Below, in pieces: positions 26,691 to 36,244 of a DNA stretch of 64,000 bases. A program made the translations under genes and the position numbers. Every line of letters begins with the position of its first letter. The stretch's first letter is position 1. The notes beneath the pieces were generated by a model, which was not told the DNA's origin, ran no database searches, and was given only the letters and a program-made list of their open reading frames with translations. This DNA comes from Flavobacteriaceae bacterium (lineage in GTDB: Bacteria > Bacteroidota > Bacteroidia > Flavobacteriales > Flavobacteriaceae), in assembly GCA_002862645.1 (NCBI GenBank), contig PKDQ01000023.1:1-64000 (forward strand), given 5' to 3'.

Positions 26691-27839
26691 CTATTTTGGA
26701 ACTGTAGCCCACCACACGGAACTGGGCTCAGGCAATTTGTCAATCCTAATAGGTGCGCCTATTTTTGGCGAAACTATTGGAATGCCGAGTGTTCTGGCTT
26801 TTTTTCGAATCTGCAATACGGGTGCAGTCCAGGCATGCGATGACAGTTTGAATGCACCCCAATGAATGGGCATAATTGCTTTGGCTTTTAAATCCAGCCC
26901 TGCTTGTGCGCTTTCGTCTGGGAACATGTGAATATCTGGCCACATGGTATTGTATTGACCACATTCAATCAACGCAAGGTCAAAAGGTCCATAAGTTTCC
27001 CCAATTTGCGCAAAGTGCTTTCCGTATCCGCTGTCCCCGCTAAAGTATATGTTCGCATCCTTAGATGTTATCACCCATGAACTCCATAATGTACTTTTGC
27101 GATTGTTGAATTTTCTACCCGAAAAATGCTGTGCCGGGGTACATGTCAATTTAATGTTCTTAAAAGCAGTTGCTTCCCACCAGTCTTTTTCATGGATTTT
27201 TGCACTGCTGACTCCCCAAGCTTCCAAATGGACGCCAACTCCTAGTGGGACAAAATAAGCGTCTACCTTGTCCTTTAACTTTAAAATAGATGTATAGTCT
27301 AAATGATCATAGTGGTCGTGTGAGATAATGACAGCGTCTATCTTAGGAAGGTTTTCTATTTCAATGGGTAATTCGTTGCTAAAGCGTTTGCCTCCCAACC
27401 ATGGATGAGGGGCTGGCACATCACCAAACATGGGGTCGATGAGAATAATAGAACCATCCATATGCATCAAAAACGTGGAATGCCCAAACCAATATAATTT
27501 GGTCCCATCTGCTGAAGCGGTAATGTCCGTTGTGTCTATTTTTTGAACTGCTATGTTTTGTTCAGGAACTCCGTTTTCAACTTTTTTAAAAAATAAATTT
27601 CGAATAATTTTCAGGACTTTACTTAGGCTAAAATCTTTTGCAGTTTCTCTGTTTTGATTGTGGAAAACACCATTCTCGAACTGTCTGGAATCTACATATT
27701 GCTCTTGTCGTTCCTCGGTTACAGCCCCTCCAAAAGAAGGATAAAAAGCTATAAAGAGTTGAAAGGTAACAACCACTATGATAAGCAATACTCCAACATA
27801 TAATACCATCCTACCTATTAGTGATTTTATTTTTTTCAA
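26691..27839 (-). CDS. Membrane-anchored metallo-beta-lactamase-fold hydrolase (NAPE-PLD-like)
   Basis: 382-residue protein. An N-terminal hydrophobic anchor (about 10-34) is followed by a metallo-beta-lactamase domain of the NAPE-phospholipase-D-like branch. Metal ligands are in SHDHYDHLD, PAQHFSGR, FSGDSGYG and the terminal PIHWGAF. Family members hydrolyse N-acyl-phosphatidylethanolamines or related phosphodiesters; the substrate here is inferred only at that level. It probably faces the periplasm. It sits between tRNA-Leu(CAA) and an integrase remnant. Confidence 0.8.
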   Translation of the reverse strand: MKKIKSLIGRMVLYVGVLLIIVVVTFQLFIAFYPSFGGAVTEERQEQYVDSRQFENGVFHNQNRETAKDFSLSKVLKIIRNLFFKKVENGVPEQNIAVQKIDTTDITASADGTKLYWFGHSTFLMHMDGSIILIDPMFGDVPAPHPWLGGKRFSNELPIEIENLPKIDAVIISHDHYDHLDYTSILKLKDKVDAYFVPLGVGVHLEAWGVSSAKIHEKDWWEATAFKNIKLTCTPAQHFSGRKFNNRKSTLWSSWVITSKDANIYFSGDSGYGKHFAQIGETYGPFDLALIECGQYNTMWPDIHMFPDESAQAGLDLKAKAIMPIHWGAFKLSSHAWTAPVLQIRKKARTLGIPIVSPKIGAPIRIDKLPEPSSVWWATVPK

Positions 27840-27890
27840 TTCGGTGTACCTTGTAAGCGTTTAGCTTGCTAAGATAAGTAAGTAACCTAA

Positions 27891-28073
27891 GGTTCCATAT
27901 ATGGTATTATGGCATCTCGCTGGGTGCTTAGGCATTCTTATGCCATGCACCAAATCGAAAAGGGCGTCAACATCAGGTATGCGCAAGCGTTATTAGGGCA
28001 CAACTCCATCAAAATTACAGAGTTGTATGCGCATGTGCCAAAATTTCAAAAAACAACATTGCAAGTCCGCTAG
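27891..28073 (+). pseudogene. Tyrosine recombinase (integrase) C-terminal remnant
   Basis: A 60-codon open stretch, bounded upstream by TAA at 27888, translates to the last part of a XerD-like/phage integrase catalytic domain. LRHSYAMH matches the conserved LRHSFATH, followed by QALLGHNSIKITELYAHV with the second active-site His and the nucleophilic Tyr. The residue normally His in the HxxR motif is Trp (WVLR). The N-terminal three quarters of the protein is absent, so this is a dead remnant of an integrated element. It lies 13 bases from umuD and about 1.3 kb from tRNA-Leu(CAA). Confidence 0.8.
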
Positions 28074-28086
28074 ATCATTTGTAGCC

Positions 28087-28521
28087 TTATACCGTTTTCA
28101 GCACATGGGTGACTATCCCCCAAATGATAAGCTCATTGTCTTCGGTTACTTGTAAGGGCTTGTACTGTTCGTTTTCGGGCATCAGCCAGACGCAGTCTTC
28201 AGCTACTTTGAGGCGCTTTACCGTAAACTCCCCATCCACAAAGCACACGGCAATTTTGCCGTCTTGGGGTTCCAAGCTCCGGTCAATGACAAGCAAATCG
28301 CCATCGTCCAGTCCTGCGCCCACCATAGATTGTCCCGCCACGCGCGCATAGAATGTAGCGGCTTTGTTTTTAACCACAGCCTTGTCAAGGCTTATGCGTA
28401 CTTCTTTAAAGTCGTCTGCAGGTGAGGGAAAGCCTGCAGAAATACCTTCGCCCGCCAGCCAAACATCGGCTTCGTTGTTGGTGTCGGGGCTATAAAAATG
28501 GAGGGTTGTTGCTTTTTTCAT
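28087..28521 (-). CDS. umuD: UmuD-like SOS mutagenesis peptidase (S24)
   Basis: 144-residue LexA-fold protease subunit of DNA polymerase V. The self-cleavage site is Ala29-Gly30 (ISAGFPSP), the catalytic serine is Ser65 (GQSMVGAG) and the lysine is Lys102 (FTVKRL). RecA-stimulated cleavage activates the polymerase in the UmuDC system. It overlaps umuC by 4 bases as the downstream partner, the reverse of the enterobacterial umuD-umuC order. Confidence 0.92.
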   Translation of the reverse strand: MKKATTLHFYSPDTNNEADVWLAGEGISAGFPSPADDFKEVRISLDKAVVKNKAATFYARVAGQSMVGAGLDDGDLLVIDRSLEPQDGKIAVCFVDGEFTVKRLKVAEDCVWLMPENEQYKPLQVTEDNELIIWGIVTHVLKTV

Positions 28522-29783
28522 CTTACCGTAATAATATCGTGAATGTCTGTGGTGTAACGTGGCGATAAGTGGGCTTGTTTCATTTTAAAAGTTCTGCTCA
28601 GATCTTGGTTGGCAAGTTTGATTTTATGTGGACCATACTTGCGATGCAGTTGATCGATGCGTTGCATCAGCGCCTCATGACGGCTATCTTCCCCATCAAA
28701 CAAAGTGAACTGTTGGGCTGTCTTGGGTATAATTCCCGTAACTATCACCCCAGCTTTTTTATACTGAATACCGTCTTTGAAAATATGCTCTAATCCCTTT
28801 AGGGCATATTTGCTAATGGTCAAGTTCGACTGGGAGGCAAAAGGCATGGTAACCAACATACCGTTGCGGTATTGTGGCAAGTCGGGCATAAACGGATTGC
28901 TGCGGACAAAAACATAAAGGGCATGACAACTGCTCCCTTGCTTGCGTAGCTTTTCGGCGCAAAGCGTTGCATAGGTCGATATGCGTTCGCGTAGTTCTTC
29001 ATAGGAAGTAATAAGGGATTCGAAACTGCGGGTGGTAGCGATGGCTTTTTTAGGAGCAGCAATCATTTCCATGGGAATGGTGGCGGTTCCTTCCAAATCT
29101 TTTTTGAGGCGAAGCCCCACGATGCTCAGTTGCTTACGCACCCAATCGTCGCTGAGTTGGGTAAAGTCATAGGCGGTTTTCACTTCGTTCAGTGCGAGCC
29201 TACGCGCGTGTTTGCGGCCAATGCCCCAAACGTCTGCAATGGGCAGCCACTTCAGTGCCTTAATGCGCTTTTCTTCTGAGTTAATAACATAGACACCGTT
29301 GGTTCTGTCGGCGAATTTTTTGGCCACACGGTTGGCTACTTTAGCAAGGCCCTTGCTGGGACCAAGTCCAATGCTAACAGGCATTCCAGTCCATTTGCCT
29401 ACACGCTTGCGCATTTGTTGTGCATAAGCTTCCATATCATAATGCTCGAAGCCATCAAAATGTAAAAATGCCTCGTCAATGCTGTACACTTCCACTTCGG
29501 GCGTAAACTGACGTAAGACCTCCATCACACGTTGGCTTATGTCCCCATAGAGCGGATAGTTAGACGAAAAAACCTGAACCTTGTGCTGCCTAAAAAAAGA
29601 CAAAAATTGGTGCGCGGGCGCCCCCATGGGTAGTCCAAGGGCTTTGGCCTCGTTACTGCGCGCAATTACACAACCGTCATTGTTGGACAAAATAGCTATA
29701 GGCTTGTCGTTTAATGTGGGTTGAAAAATGCGCTCACAAGAAGCGTAGAAGTTGTTACAATCGACTAAAGCAAACACATTCAA
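28518..29783 (-). CDS. umuC: Y-family translesion polymerase UmuC
   Basis: 421-residue catalytic subunit of polymerase V. The N terminus VDCNNFYASCERIF and the catalytic YSIDEAFLHFDGF provide the acidic residues; the HhH region follows (GIGRKHARRL). A C-terminal little-finger domain and a UmuC-type tail are present. It forms an SOS operon with umuD. The adjacent integrase remnant suggests this operon may have arrived with a mobile element. Confidence 0.94.
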   Translation of the reverse strand: MNVFALVDCNNFYASCERIFQPTLNDKPIAILSNNDGCVIARSNEAKALGLPMGAPAHQFLSFFRQHKVQVFSSNYPLYGDISQRVMEVLRQFTPEVEVYSIDEAFLHFDGFEHYDMEAYAQQMRKRVGKWTGMPVSIGLGPSKGLAKVANRVAKKFADRTNGVYVINSEEKRIKALKWLPIADVWGIGRKHARRLALNEVKTAYDFTQLSDDWVRKQLSIVGLRLKKDLEGTATIPMEMIAAPKKAIATTRSFESLITSYEELRERISTYATLCAEKLRKQGSSCHALYVFVRSNPFMPDLPQYRNGMLVTMPFASQSNLTISKYALKGLEHIFKDGIQYKKAGVIVTGIIPKTAQQFTLFDGEDSRHEALMQRIDQLHRKYGPHKIKLANQDLSRTFKMKQAHLSPRYTTDIHDIITVR

Positions 29784-29853
29784 AACTACATTTTTTTACT
29801 ATACAATTAACTAGTTTTTTTCAACGAAATCATACGTTAATAAATGCAAATGC

Positions 29854-29871
29854 AGTACATTTGTTTAGTAC
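29854..29871. promoter_or_regulatory. sucA minus-7 element inside an AGTAC direct repeat
   Basis: TACATTTG (29856-29863) is an exact TAnnTTTG match 20 bases before the sucA ATG. It overlaps two copies of AGTAC (29854-29858 and 29867-29871) spaced 13 bases apart, start to start. Because GTAC is self-complementary, the pair also reads as an inverted repeat. It lies between divergent umuC and sucA and could be a regulator site; no regulator is identified. Confidence 0.35.
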
Positions 29872-29883
29872 AATTACTCCTAA

Positions 29884-32622
29884 ATGGACAAGTATTCGTT
29901 TCTCAATGCAGCCCATACGGCTCATTTTGCGCAGCTTTACGACCAATACCTCATAAACCCTGATAGCGTAGAGCCCAGCTGGCGTGCCTTTTTCCAAGGA
30001 TTTGACTTTGGTGTAGAAAATAGCGCTGAATATGCCGGCGATAATGTTCCTGAAGCTGTTCTCAAAGAATTTCGTGTCGTAAAACTTATTGACGGTTACC
30101 GTGGAAGTGGACACCTTTTTACGCGTACCAACCCAGTACGAGAGCGTAGAAAATACAAACCTACCCTTGCCATTGAAAATTTTGGATTGACCCATGAAGA
30201 CCTCGATACGGTATTTTCTGCTGGTGAAATCATAGGGGTTGGTCCAGCAAAACTGGCTGATATCATTGTGCACTTGGAGCGTATCTACTGCGAATCCATA
30301 GGCTTGGAGTATATGTTTATCCGTCATCCGCAACGTGTAAACTGGATTCAAAAATGGATCAATAAGAATGGCAACCACCCCAACTTTAGCAATGACGAGA
30401 AAAAGCATATCCTTAAAAAACTAAACGAAGCTGTTGCTTTTGAGAGTTTTTTACACACCAAATATGTAGGCCAAAAACGCTTTTCTCTAGAGGGAGGCGA
30501 AACGCTTATTCCGGCCTTAGATGCGCTTATTGAAGGCGCCGCCAAAGAAGGAGTGGAAGAATTTGTGGTAGGGATGGCGCACCGTGGTCGTCTTAATACC
30601 TTGACCAATATTTTCGGCAAGCCTGCACAAGATATTTTCAGCGAGTTTGACGGTAAAGACTATGAAGAGGAGGTCTTTGACGGCGACGTTAAGTATCACT
30701 TAGGGTGGACTTCAAAACGACAAACGGATGCTGGTTTTCAAGTAAACATGAATATTGCGCCCAATCCCTCTCACCTTGAAGCAGTCAATGCTGTGGTGGA
30801 AGGCATTACACGTGCCAAACAAGATAACAACTACAATGGGGACACGCGAAAAGTAATGCCCATTCTTATTCATGGGGATGCTGCTATTGCAGGTCAGGGG
30901 GTTGTATATGAAGTGATGCAAATGGCACAACTCGACGGCTACAGAACCGGGGGAACTATTCACATAGTGGTCAATAATCAAATAGGCTTTACCACCAATT
31001 ATCTCGATGGGCGTTCAAGTACCTATTGTACAGACGTTGCCAAAGTCACCCTTTCACCCGTCTTGCACGTAAATGCTGACGACGCAGAGGCAGTGGTACA
31101 TGCCATGCATTTTGCTTTGGCCTATCGCAACCGCTTTTCACGGGATGTATTTATCGATTTGCTTGGTTATAGAAAATACGGTCATAATGAAGGGGATGAA
31201 CCACGGTTTACACAACCTAAATTATATAAGGCCATTGGTAAACACAAAAATCCGCGTGATATTTATGCTGCCAAGCTGATGTCTAGAGGTGTGATTACTC
31301 AAGATGTTTTAGATGAAATGGAAACGACCTACAAAGAAACACTTGAAGAGAAACTTGAGGATGCACGATTGGCTTCCAACACGGTGATCACGCCATTTAT
31401 GCAAGATCAATGGACAGGATATCAACGCGCCAAGCAAAAAGACATGCTTCAGCCTGTTGACACCTCCATTGAACTCAAAAAGCTGGATGCCATTGCAGCT
31501 TCGCTTACGGAACTACCTTCAGACAAAAAATTCTTGCGCAAAACAGAGCGTTTGGTAAAAGACCGCAAGGCCATGTATTTTGAGCGCAATCAATTGGATT
31601 GGGCTATGGGTGAGCTATTGGCTTATGGCGCCTTACTCTCAGAAAGGCATGATGTGCGAATTTCTGGACAGGATGTTGAGCGCGGTACCTTTTCACATCG
31701 ACATGCGGTAATGAAAGTCGAAGATTCTGAAGAAGAGGTTGTGCTTTTAAACAGCCTAAACAAATCCCAAGGACGCTTTAACATCTTCAACTCTTCCTTA
31801 TCCGAATATGGCGTTATGGGCTACGATTATGGCTTTGCCATGGCCAGTCCAAATGCCCTGATCATTTGGGAAGCGCAGTTTGGAGACTTTAGTAACGGCG
31901 CACAAATTATGATTGACCAATACCTGTCTTCTGCCGAAGACAAATGGAAAATGCAGAACGGCTTGGTGTTGTTCCTTCCGCACGGGTATGAAGGTCAGGG
32001 CGCAGAGCACTCCTCGGCACGAATGGAGCGCTATTTACAGCTTTGTGCTAAAGACAATATGTTTGTGGCTGATGTTACCACGCCAGCCAACTTATTCCAT
32101 ATGTTACGCCGACAGCTTAAATCATCATATAGAAAACCGTTGGTCGTATTTACGCCAAAAAGTTTGTTGCGACACCCAATGGCCGTTTCTTCAAAAGAAG
32201 CCTTGGCAACAGGTCAGTTTATGCCCTTGATTGACGATGAAAGTGTTCAAGTAAAAACGGTAAAAACACTGGTGTTGTGTACCGGTAAGTTTTACTATGA
32301 CTTGCTCGACGCTCGGACAGCTAAAAAACGCCATGATGTAGCCCTTGTAAGGTTAGAACAACTCTTTCCATTACCAAAAATAGAATTAGAAGGGCTGTTT
32401 GAAAAGTATGTCGATGCCGAATTGGTTTGGGCACAAGAAGAGCCACGCAACATGGGTGCTTATGGACATTTGCTATTGCACTTACCTCAAGCACGTGATT
32501 TTCGTGTTGCTTCACGCCGTTTTTATGGTGCGCCTGCGGCGGGCAGTTCAACGCGATCTAAGCGAAGACATCAAGAAGTTATTGAGTACGTATTTGATAA
32601 AACCAAAGACAATATGCGCTAG
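29884..32622 (+). CDS. sucA: 2-oxoglutarate dehydrogenase E1 component
   Basis: 912-residue thiamine-diphosphate-dependent E1 subunit of the TCA-cycle 2-oxoglutarate dehydrogenase complex. It has the N-terminal E2-binding segment (YDQYLINPDSVEPSWRAFF), the active-site region GMAHRGRLNTL, the ThDP-binding HGDAAIAGQGVVYE...NNQIGFTT, and the C-terminal transketolase-like domain ending SKRRHQEVIEYVF. Its usual partner sucB follows, but only after an intervening opposite-strand gene. Confidence 0.96.
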   Translation: MDKYSFLNAAHTAHFAQLYDQYLINPDSVEPSWRAFFQGFDFGVENSAEYAGDNVPEAVLKEFRVVKLIDGYRGSGHLFTRTNPVRERRKYKPTLAIENFGLTHEDLDTVFSAGEIIGVGPAKLADIIVHLERIYCESIGLEYMFIRHPQRVNWIQKWINKNGNHPNFSNDEKKHILKKLNEAVAFESFLHTKYVGQKRFSLEGGETLIPALDALIEGAAKEGVEEFVVGMAHRGRLNTLTNIFGKPAQDIFSEFDGKDYEEEVFDGDVKYHLGWTSKRQTDAGFQVNMNIAPNPSHLEAVNAVVEGITRAKQDNNYNGDTRKVMPILIHGDAAIAGQGVVYEVMQMAQLDGYRTGGTIHIVVNNQIGFTTNYLDGRSSTYCTDVAKVTLSPVLHVNADDAEAVVHAMHFALAYRNRFSRDVFIDLLGYRKYGHNEGDEPRFTQPKLYKAIGKHKNPRDIYAAKLMSRGVITQDVLDEMETTYKETLEEKLEDARLASNTVITPFMQDQWTGYQRAKQKDMLQPVDTSIELKKLDAIAASLTELPSDKKFLRKTERLVKDRKAMYFERNQLDWAMGELLAYGALLSERHDVRISGQDVERGTFSHRHAVMKVEDSEEEVVLLNSLNKSQGRFNIFNSSLSEYGVMGYDYGFAMASPNALIIWEAQFGDFSNGAQIMIDQYLSSAEDKWKMQNGLVLFLPHGYEGQGAEHSSARMERYLQLCAKDNMFVADVTTPANLFHMLRRQLKSSYRKPLVVFTPKSLLRHPMAVSSKEALATGQFMPLIDDESVQVKTVKTLVLCTGKFYYDLLDARTAKKRHDVALVRLEQLFPLPKIELEGLFEKYVDAELVWAQEEPRNMGAYGHLLLHLPQARDFRVASRRFYGAPAAGSSTRSKRRHQEVIEYVFDKTKDNMR

Positions 32623-32648
32623 TACATTCGCATCCATTCTCAATTGTT

Positions 32649-33947
32649 TTATGGGAGCGTATACCCAAAGCTAAATACAAGTGGAATAGCTACTCCAGCA
32701 TTTTGCGTAAATATGTTTCCGTTTGAGTAATGCATTATTTTTACATCCAGGTTATATTGCTTAGATGACCCGAAAAAGGCCCCTATACCCATAAAATCTT
32801 GATATGTAAACTCAGTTCCAGTTTTGATTCCATCAATGGTAGATTTTGAAATATATGTTGGCCCAATCACAGAATAGTTGGTGTAGAAATCCATTCCTTT
32901 GGTTCTAAATAAATAAAATCGCAATACAGGAAAAATGGAGAGGGCATAAAGAGATGATTTCCTTACTGTATCGAAAAAAGTAAAACTTACGCCCCAATCT
33001 AAAGAAAAATATTGTTTAGTTCGGAAAGCAGTTCGTTGATATGTTAACGAAAAAACAGATTTAGCTAAAACGTCTCCATGCCAGAAAATAGGGATTCCAA
33101 GACTCTCATAATTGCCAGCCTTTGCTTTTGCAGAAAAAAAACGGTTTGTAAAAAAACCTAAATTTCCCGATCCATATCCAATATTAACAAACTGTTTTGG
33201 AAAAAAATATGACTTATCCGAAAGGTATTTTTCAGCTAAATTTTTTGGAACCTGTTTTAAATTATATTTAGCTCCAAACGTAGACTGTAAGGTATAGGGT
33301 TGATTATTTGATATTGATTCAGGAAGATAAGTTGTCATTAACATTAAGTCCCATTTTTCATTGAGTCTGTATTGGATGCCTGTTCCTAAAACGCTTGAAA
33401 TATATCGCACGCTCTCATATATAGGCGTATCATTATTATAAATACCAACCCTTGAAGTATTTGCTACACCAAGTTCTATAAGAAAATCTGTTTTTTTAAA
33501 AACATTAATATTTTGTTTTAATGAAATTGTCCATGCATTTACCCAAACAGAGCTTTCTTGCCCTTTGTACTCAATATCTTTAAACGAGAACCATGAGGCT
33601 GGTCTGATCACACCAAACTGTAAAGCCATATTGTTGCTAAGCTTATACCCTAAAAGTAAACGGCCTGAAAAAGCATTCATTTTTGTTCCAGATGAAGTAT
33701 AGCCTTCTTTTAAATTTTCATTTGAATAGGGGTAATAAATTCCACCAAAATTAAAGCTGAAATATGACTTTGATAGAAAAGGGGAAAGCTCTGATTTCAA
33801 TCTTATATTATGTGCCTCCTGTGCTGTAATTGTATGTGATGTAATTATAAAAACCAGAAAATAAAACCAGAATTTAACACGTGTTAGGAATAAAAATATC
33901 GTATTCAACATTAAACTTGTTGTTTGGTTTTTTCTCAAAAAGATCAT
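32649..33947 (-). CDS. Outer-membrane acyloxyacyl hydrolase / lipid A deacylase (PagL-like)
   Basis: 432 residues, with a signal peptide ending near TITAQ (start at 33947, or the ATG at 33911). The body is a series of aromatic-ended beta strands, as in an outer-membrane barrel. The C-terminal strands carry HYSNGNIF...NAGVAIP, matching the PagL active site (His-x-Ser-Asn), which removes an acyl chain from lipid A. At about twice the length of PagL it has an extra N-terminal barrel-like part. The gene is visibly more AT-rich than its neighbours and sits between sucA and sucB on the other strand, which suggests insertion by transfer. Function is inferred from the short motif. Confidence 0.6.
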   Translation of the reverse strand: MIFLRKNQTTSLMLNTIFLFLTRVKFWFYFLVFIITSHTITAQEAHNIRLKSELSPFLSKSYFSFNFGGIYYPYSNENLKEGYTSSGTKMNAFSGRLLLGYKLSNNMALQFGVIRPASWFSFKDIEYKGQESSVWVNAWTISLKQNINVFKKTDFLIELGVANTSRVGIYNNDTPIYESVRYISSVLGTGIQYRLNEKWDLMLMTTYLPESISNNQPYTLQSTFGAKYNLKQVPKNLAEKYLSDKSYFFPKQFVNIGYGSGNLGFFTNRFFSAKAKAGNYESLGIPIFWHGDVLAKSVFSLTYQRTAFRTKQYFSLDWGVSFTFFDTVRKSSLYALSIFPVLRFYLFRTKGMDFYTNYSVIGPTYISKSTIDGIKTGTEFTYQDFMGIGAFFGSSKQYNLDVKIMHYSNGNIFTQNAGVAIPLVFSFGYTLP

Positions 33948-34101
33948 TATTTACTAAAATTTATATTGAATATGTAATTCACATTATTAAATAAACTTAA
34001 AAAAAATTGGGAACGAAAGGTTTTATAGTATTAATTTTATGAAATATTTCAACTTTTGAATTATTTATTATAATGAATATTCTTCATAACAATTAGAGTT
34101 T

Positions 34102-35304
34102 ATGATTTTAGAAATGAAAGTGCCCTCACCCGGTGAATCCATATCGGAAGTAGAAATAGCTGAATGGTTAGTTAGTGATGGTGATTATGTAGAAAAAGAT
34201 CAAACCATTGCTGAAGTTGATTCGGATAAGGCTACCCTTGAGCTCCCTGCTGAAGAGAGTGGGATCATCACACTTAAGGCAGAAGAAGGCGACGCCATTG
34301 CCGTAGGTGCCGTAGTGTGCTATATAGACACCGCCGCTGCAAAACCAGAAGGACAGCACATAAAATCGGCCCCACCCAAGGCGCCTATATCACAAAATAC
34401 TGCAACAGCTGCCCCTTCTCAAACAAGCTATGCTACTGGAACAGCTTCACCAGCAGCACGAAAAATTATTGCTGAAAAAGGCATAGATACCGCAGCCATT
34501 ACAGGTACTGGTCGTGATGGGCGTATTACAAAAGAAGACGCTATCAATGCTGTTCCTTCAATGGGGACCCCTTCAGGCGACAGACCCACTTCGAGTAAAA
34601 AAATGTCTATGCTACGAAGAAAAGTAGCAGAGCGCTTAGTAGCTGCCAAAAATGAAACGGCCATGCTCACCACATTTAATGAGGTTAATATGTCGCCTAT
34701 TTTTACGTTGCGTAATGCGCACAAAGAAGCCTTTAAAGCAAAGCACGACGTTGGACTTGGGTTTATGAGTTTTTTCACAAAAGCCGTAGTTCGTGCCCTA
34801 AAAGAATTTCCAGACGTAAACTCCATGATTGATGGCAACAAACAAATCTTGCATGACTATTGCGATATCAGTGTTGCCGTTTCAGGACCTAAAGGACTCA
34901 TGGTTCCTGTAGTTCGAAGTGCAGAAGCCATGAATTTTAAAGAAATTGAAATTGAAATTAAGCGTTTGGCCATTCGTGCTCGTGATGGACAAATCACGGT
35001 TGATGAAATGACAGGCGGAACCTTTACCATTTCAAATGGAGGGGTTTTTGGCTCTATGCTTTCGACGCCAATTATCAATCCACCGCAGTCAGCAATTTTG
35101 GGGATGCACAATATCCTTCAACGTCCAATTGCAGTTGATGGAAAAGTTGAAATTCACCCTATGATGTATGTGGCTCTTTCTTATGATCACCGCATTATCG
35201 ATGGGCGTGAGAGTGTAGGCTTTTTGGTAGCAGTTAAAGAAGCACTAGAAGATCCTATTGCACTGCTTATGGATGGTGATGCTAAAAAAGCATTGGAAAT
35301 TTAA
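34102..35304 (+). CDS. sucB: Dihydrolipoyllysine-residue succinyltransferase (E2 of 2-oxoglutarate dehydrogenase)
   Basis: 400-residue E2. The lipoyl domain has Lys43 in the DSDKA lipoylation motif. A Pro/Ala-rich linker leads to the E3-binding domain (about 112-150, [14 protein letters not shown]...[11 protein letters not shown]). The catalytic acyltransferase domain (about 170-400) has the SYDHRIIDG histidine near the end. Its stop codon interlocks with that of the opposite-strand nfu gene in the four bases TTAA (35301-35304). The preceding 150 bases are strongly AT-rich. Confidence 0.96.
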   Translation: MILEMKVPSPGESISEVEIAEWLVSDGDYVEKDQTIAEVDSDKATLELPAEESGIITLKAEEGDAIAVGAVVCYIDTAAAKPEGQHIKSAPPKAPISQNTATAAPSQTSYATGTASPAARKIIAEKGIDTAAITGTGRDGRITKEDAINAVPSMGTPSGDRPTSSKKMSMLRRKVAERLVAAKNETAMLTTFNEVNMSPIFTLRNAHKEAFKAKHDVGLGFMSFFTKAVVRALKEFPDVNSMIDGNKQILHDYCDISVAVSGPKGLMVPVVRSAEAMNFKEIEIEIKRLAIRARDGQITVDEMTGGTFTISNGGVFGSMLSTPIINPPQSAILGMHNILQRPIAVDGKVEIHPMMYVALSYDHRIIDGRESVGFLVAVKEALEDPIALLMDGDAKKALEI

Positions 35305-36173
35305 CCGTTAATCGCCACTACTTGCTCCACCTTTCCGGGAAGCATTTCGCGCATCATGGTTTCGATGCCATTCTTTAGTGTGAAGGTAGACGATGGACAT
35401 CCACTACAAGCCCCCTGCAAGACTACATGTACGGCCTTGGCTTCTTCATCAAACGATTGAAACACAATATTCCCACCATCTGATGCTACGGCTGGCTTAA
35501 TGTACTCATCCAAGATACGTACGATTTCCTGTTCCGTTGGGCCGTAGTTGACCTCCGCATTTGCTGTTTCCTGAGAAACTGGGCTAAACCCAGGAGACAA
35601 AACAGGCTTATTTTCTGCAATGTATTCTCGTATAAAAGTGCGCAGCTGTTGAACTACTTCTTCCCAGGTTGAGATATCATATTTAGTAATGGACACAAAG
35701 TTTTCGTCCATATAAACCTCTTTGACAAAAGGGAAGTGAAACAAGGCTTGGGCTAGAGGCGCCTCTTTGGTTGTGTCAATGGAACTAAATTCCACACTGG
35801 CAGGCACTAGCTTTTTGTTTGCTACAAACTTCATAACGGCAGGGTTGGGGGTACTTTCGGCATAAACACTAGCCGGAGCTGCTTTTTTCGTTTTTGTGAT
35901 TTCACCACTGTCGGCAAGATATTTTTCAAGTTGCTCAAGTACTTCATCTTGTACATCGCTCCATTCCACAATGGGAAAACGCTCCAAGGTTAATTGGGTA
36001 CCGTTGAGCGATACAGCCTTGACAAACGGCAAGTAAAACAATTGCTGCGCTAAAGGAACTTCAGCAGCTTCTGAAACATTATTAAATGTATAGACACGCT
36101 CAACAAGTGGGGTTTCGGTACTAAAAACGAGTAAATCTGGATTGTCAGACGGCAAAATGCGAAATCGGCTCAT
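35301..36173 (-). CDS. NifU/Nfu family iron-sulfur scaffold with tandem Nfu_N domains
   Basis: About 290 residues. Two Nfu N-terminal domains in tandem (about 1-90 and 105-190, the second beginning [14 protein letters not shown]) are followed by a C-terminal NifU domain. The CxxC cluster ligand is in [10 protein letters not shown]. It would assemble or deliver [4Fe-4S] clusters, plausibly to lipoate- or TCA-related enzymes. The frame extends to an ATG at 36188; the internal ATG at 36173 ([11 protein letters not shown]) resembles the usual family start. Shares its stop with sucB in TTAA. Confidence 0.87.
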   Translation of the reverse strand: MSRFRILPSDNPDLLVFSTETPLVERVYTFNNVSEAAEVPLAQQLFYLPFVKAVSLNGTQLTLERFPIVEWSDVQDEVLEQLEKYLADSGEITKTKKAAPASVYAESTPNPAVMKFVANKKLVPASVEFSSIDTTKEAPLAQALFHFPFVKEVYMDENFVSITKYDISTWEEVVQQLRTFIREYIAENKPVLSPGFSPVSQETANAEVNYGPTEQEIVRILDEYIKPAVASDGGNIVFQSFDEEAKAVHVVLQGACSGCPSSTFTLKNGIETMMREMLPGKVEQVVAING

Positions 36174-36244
36174 AAATTTTTTATGCAAAAATACGTATTA
36201 GAACTGTAGTAGTGTGCACACATTAGATTTTTGTATTTTGCAGT

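Noticed and set aside
30348-30981. Antisense frames within sucA
   Set aside because: Fully covered by the conserved E1 coding sequence; no independent support.
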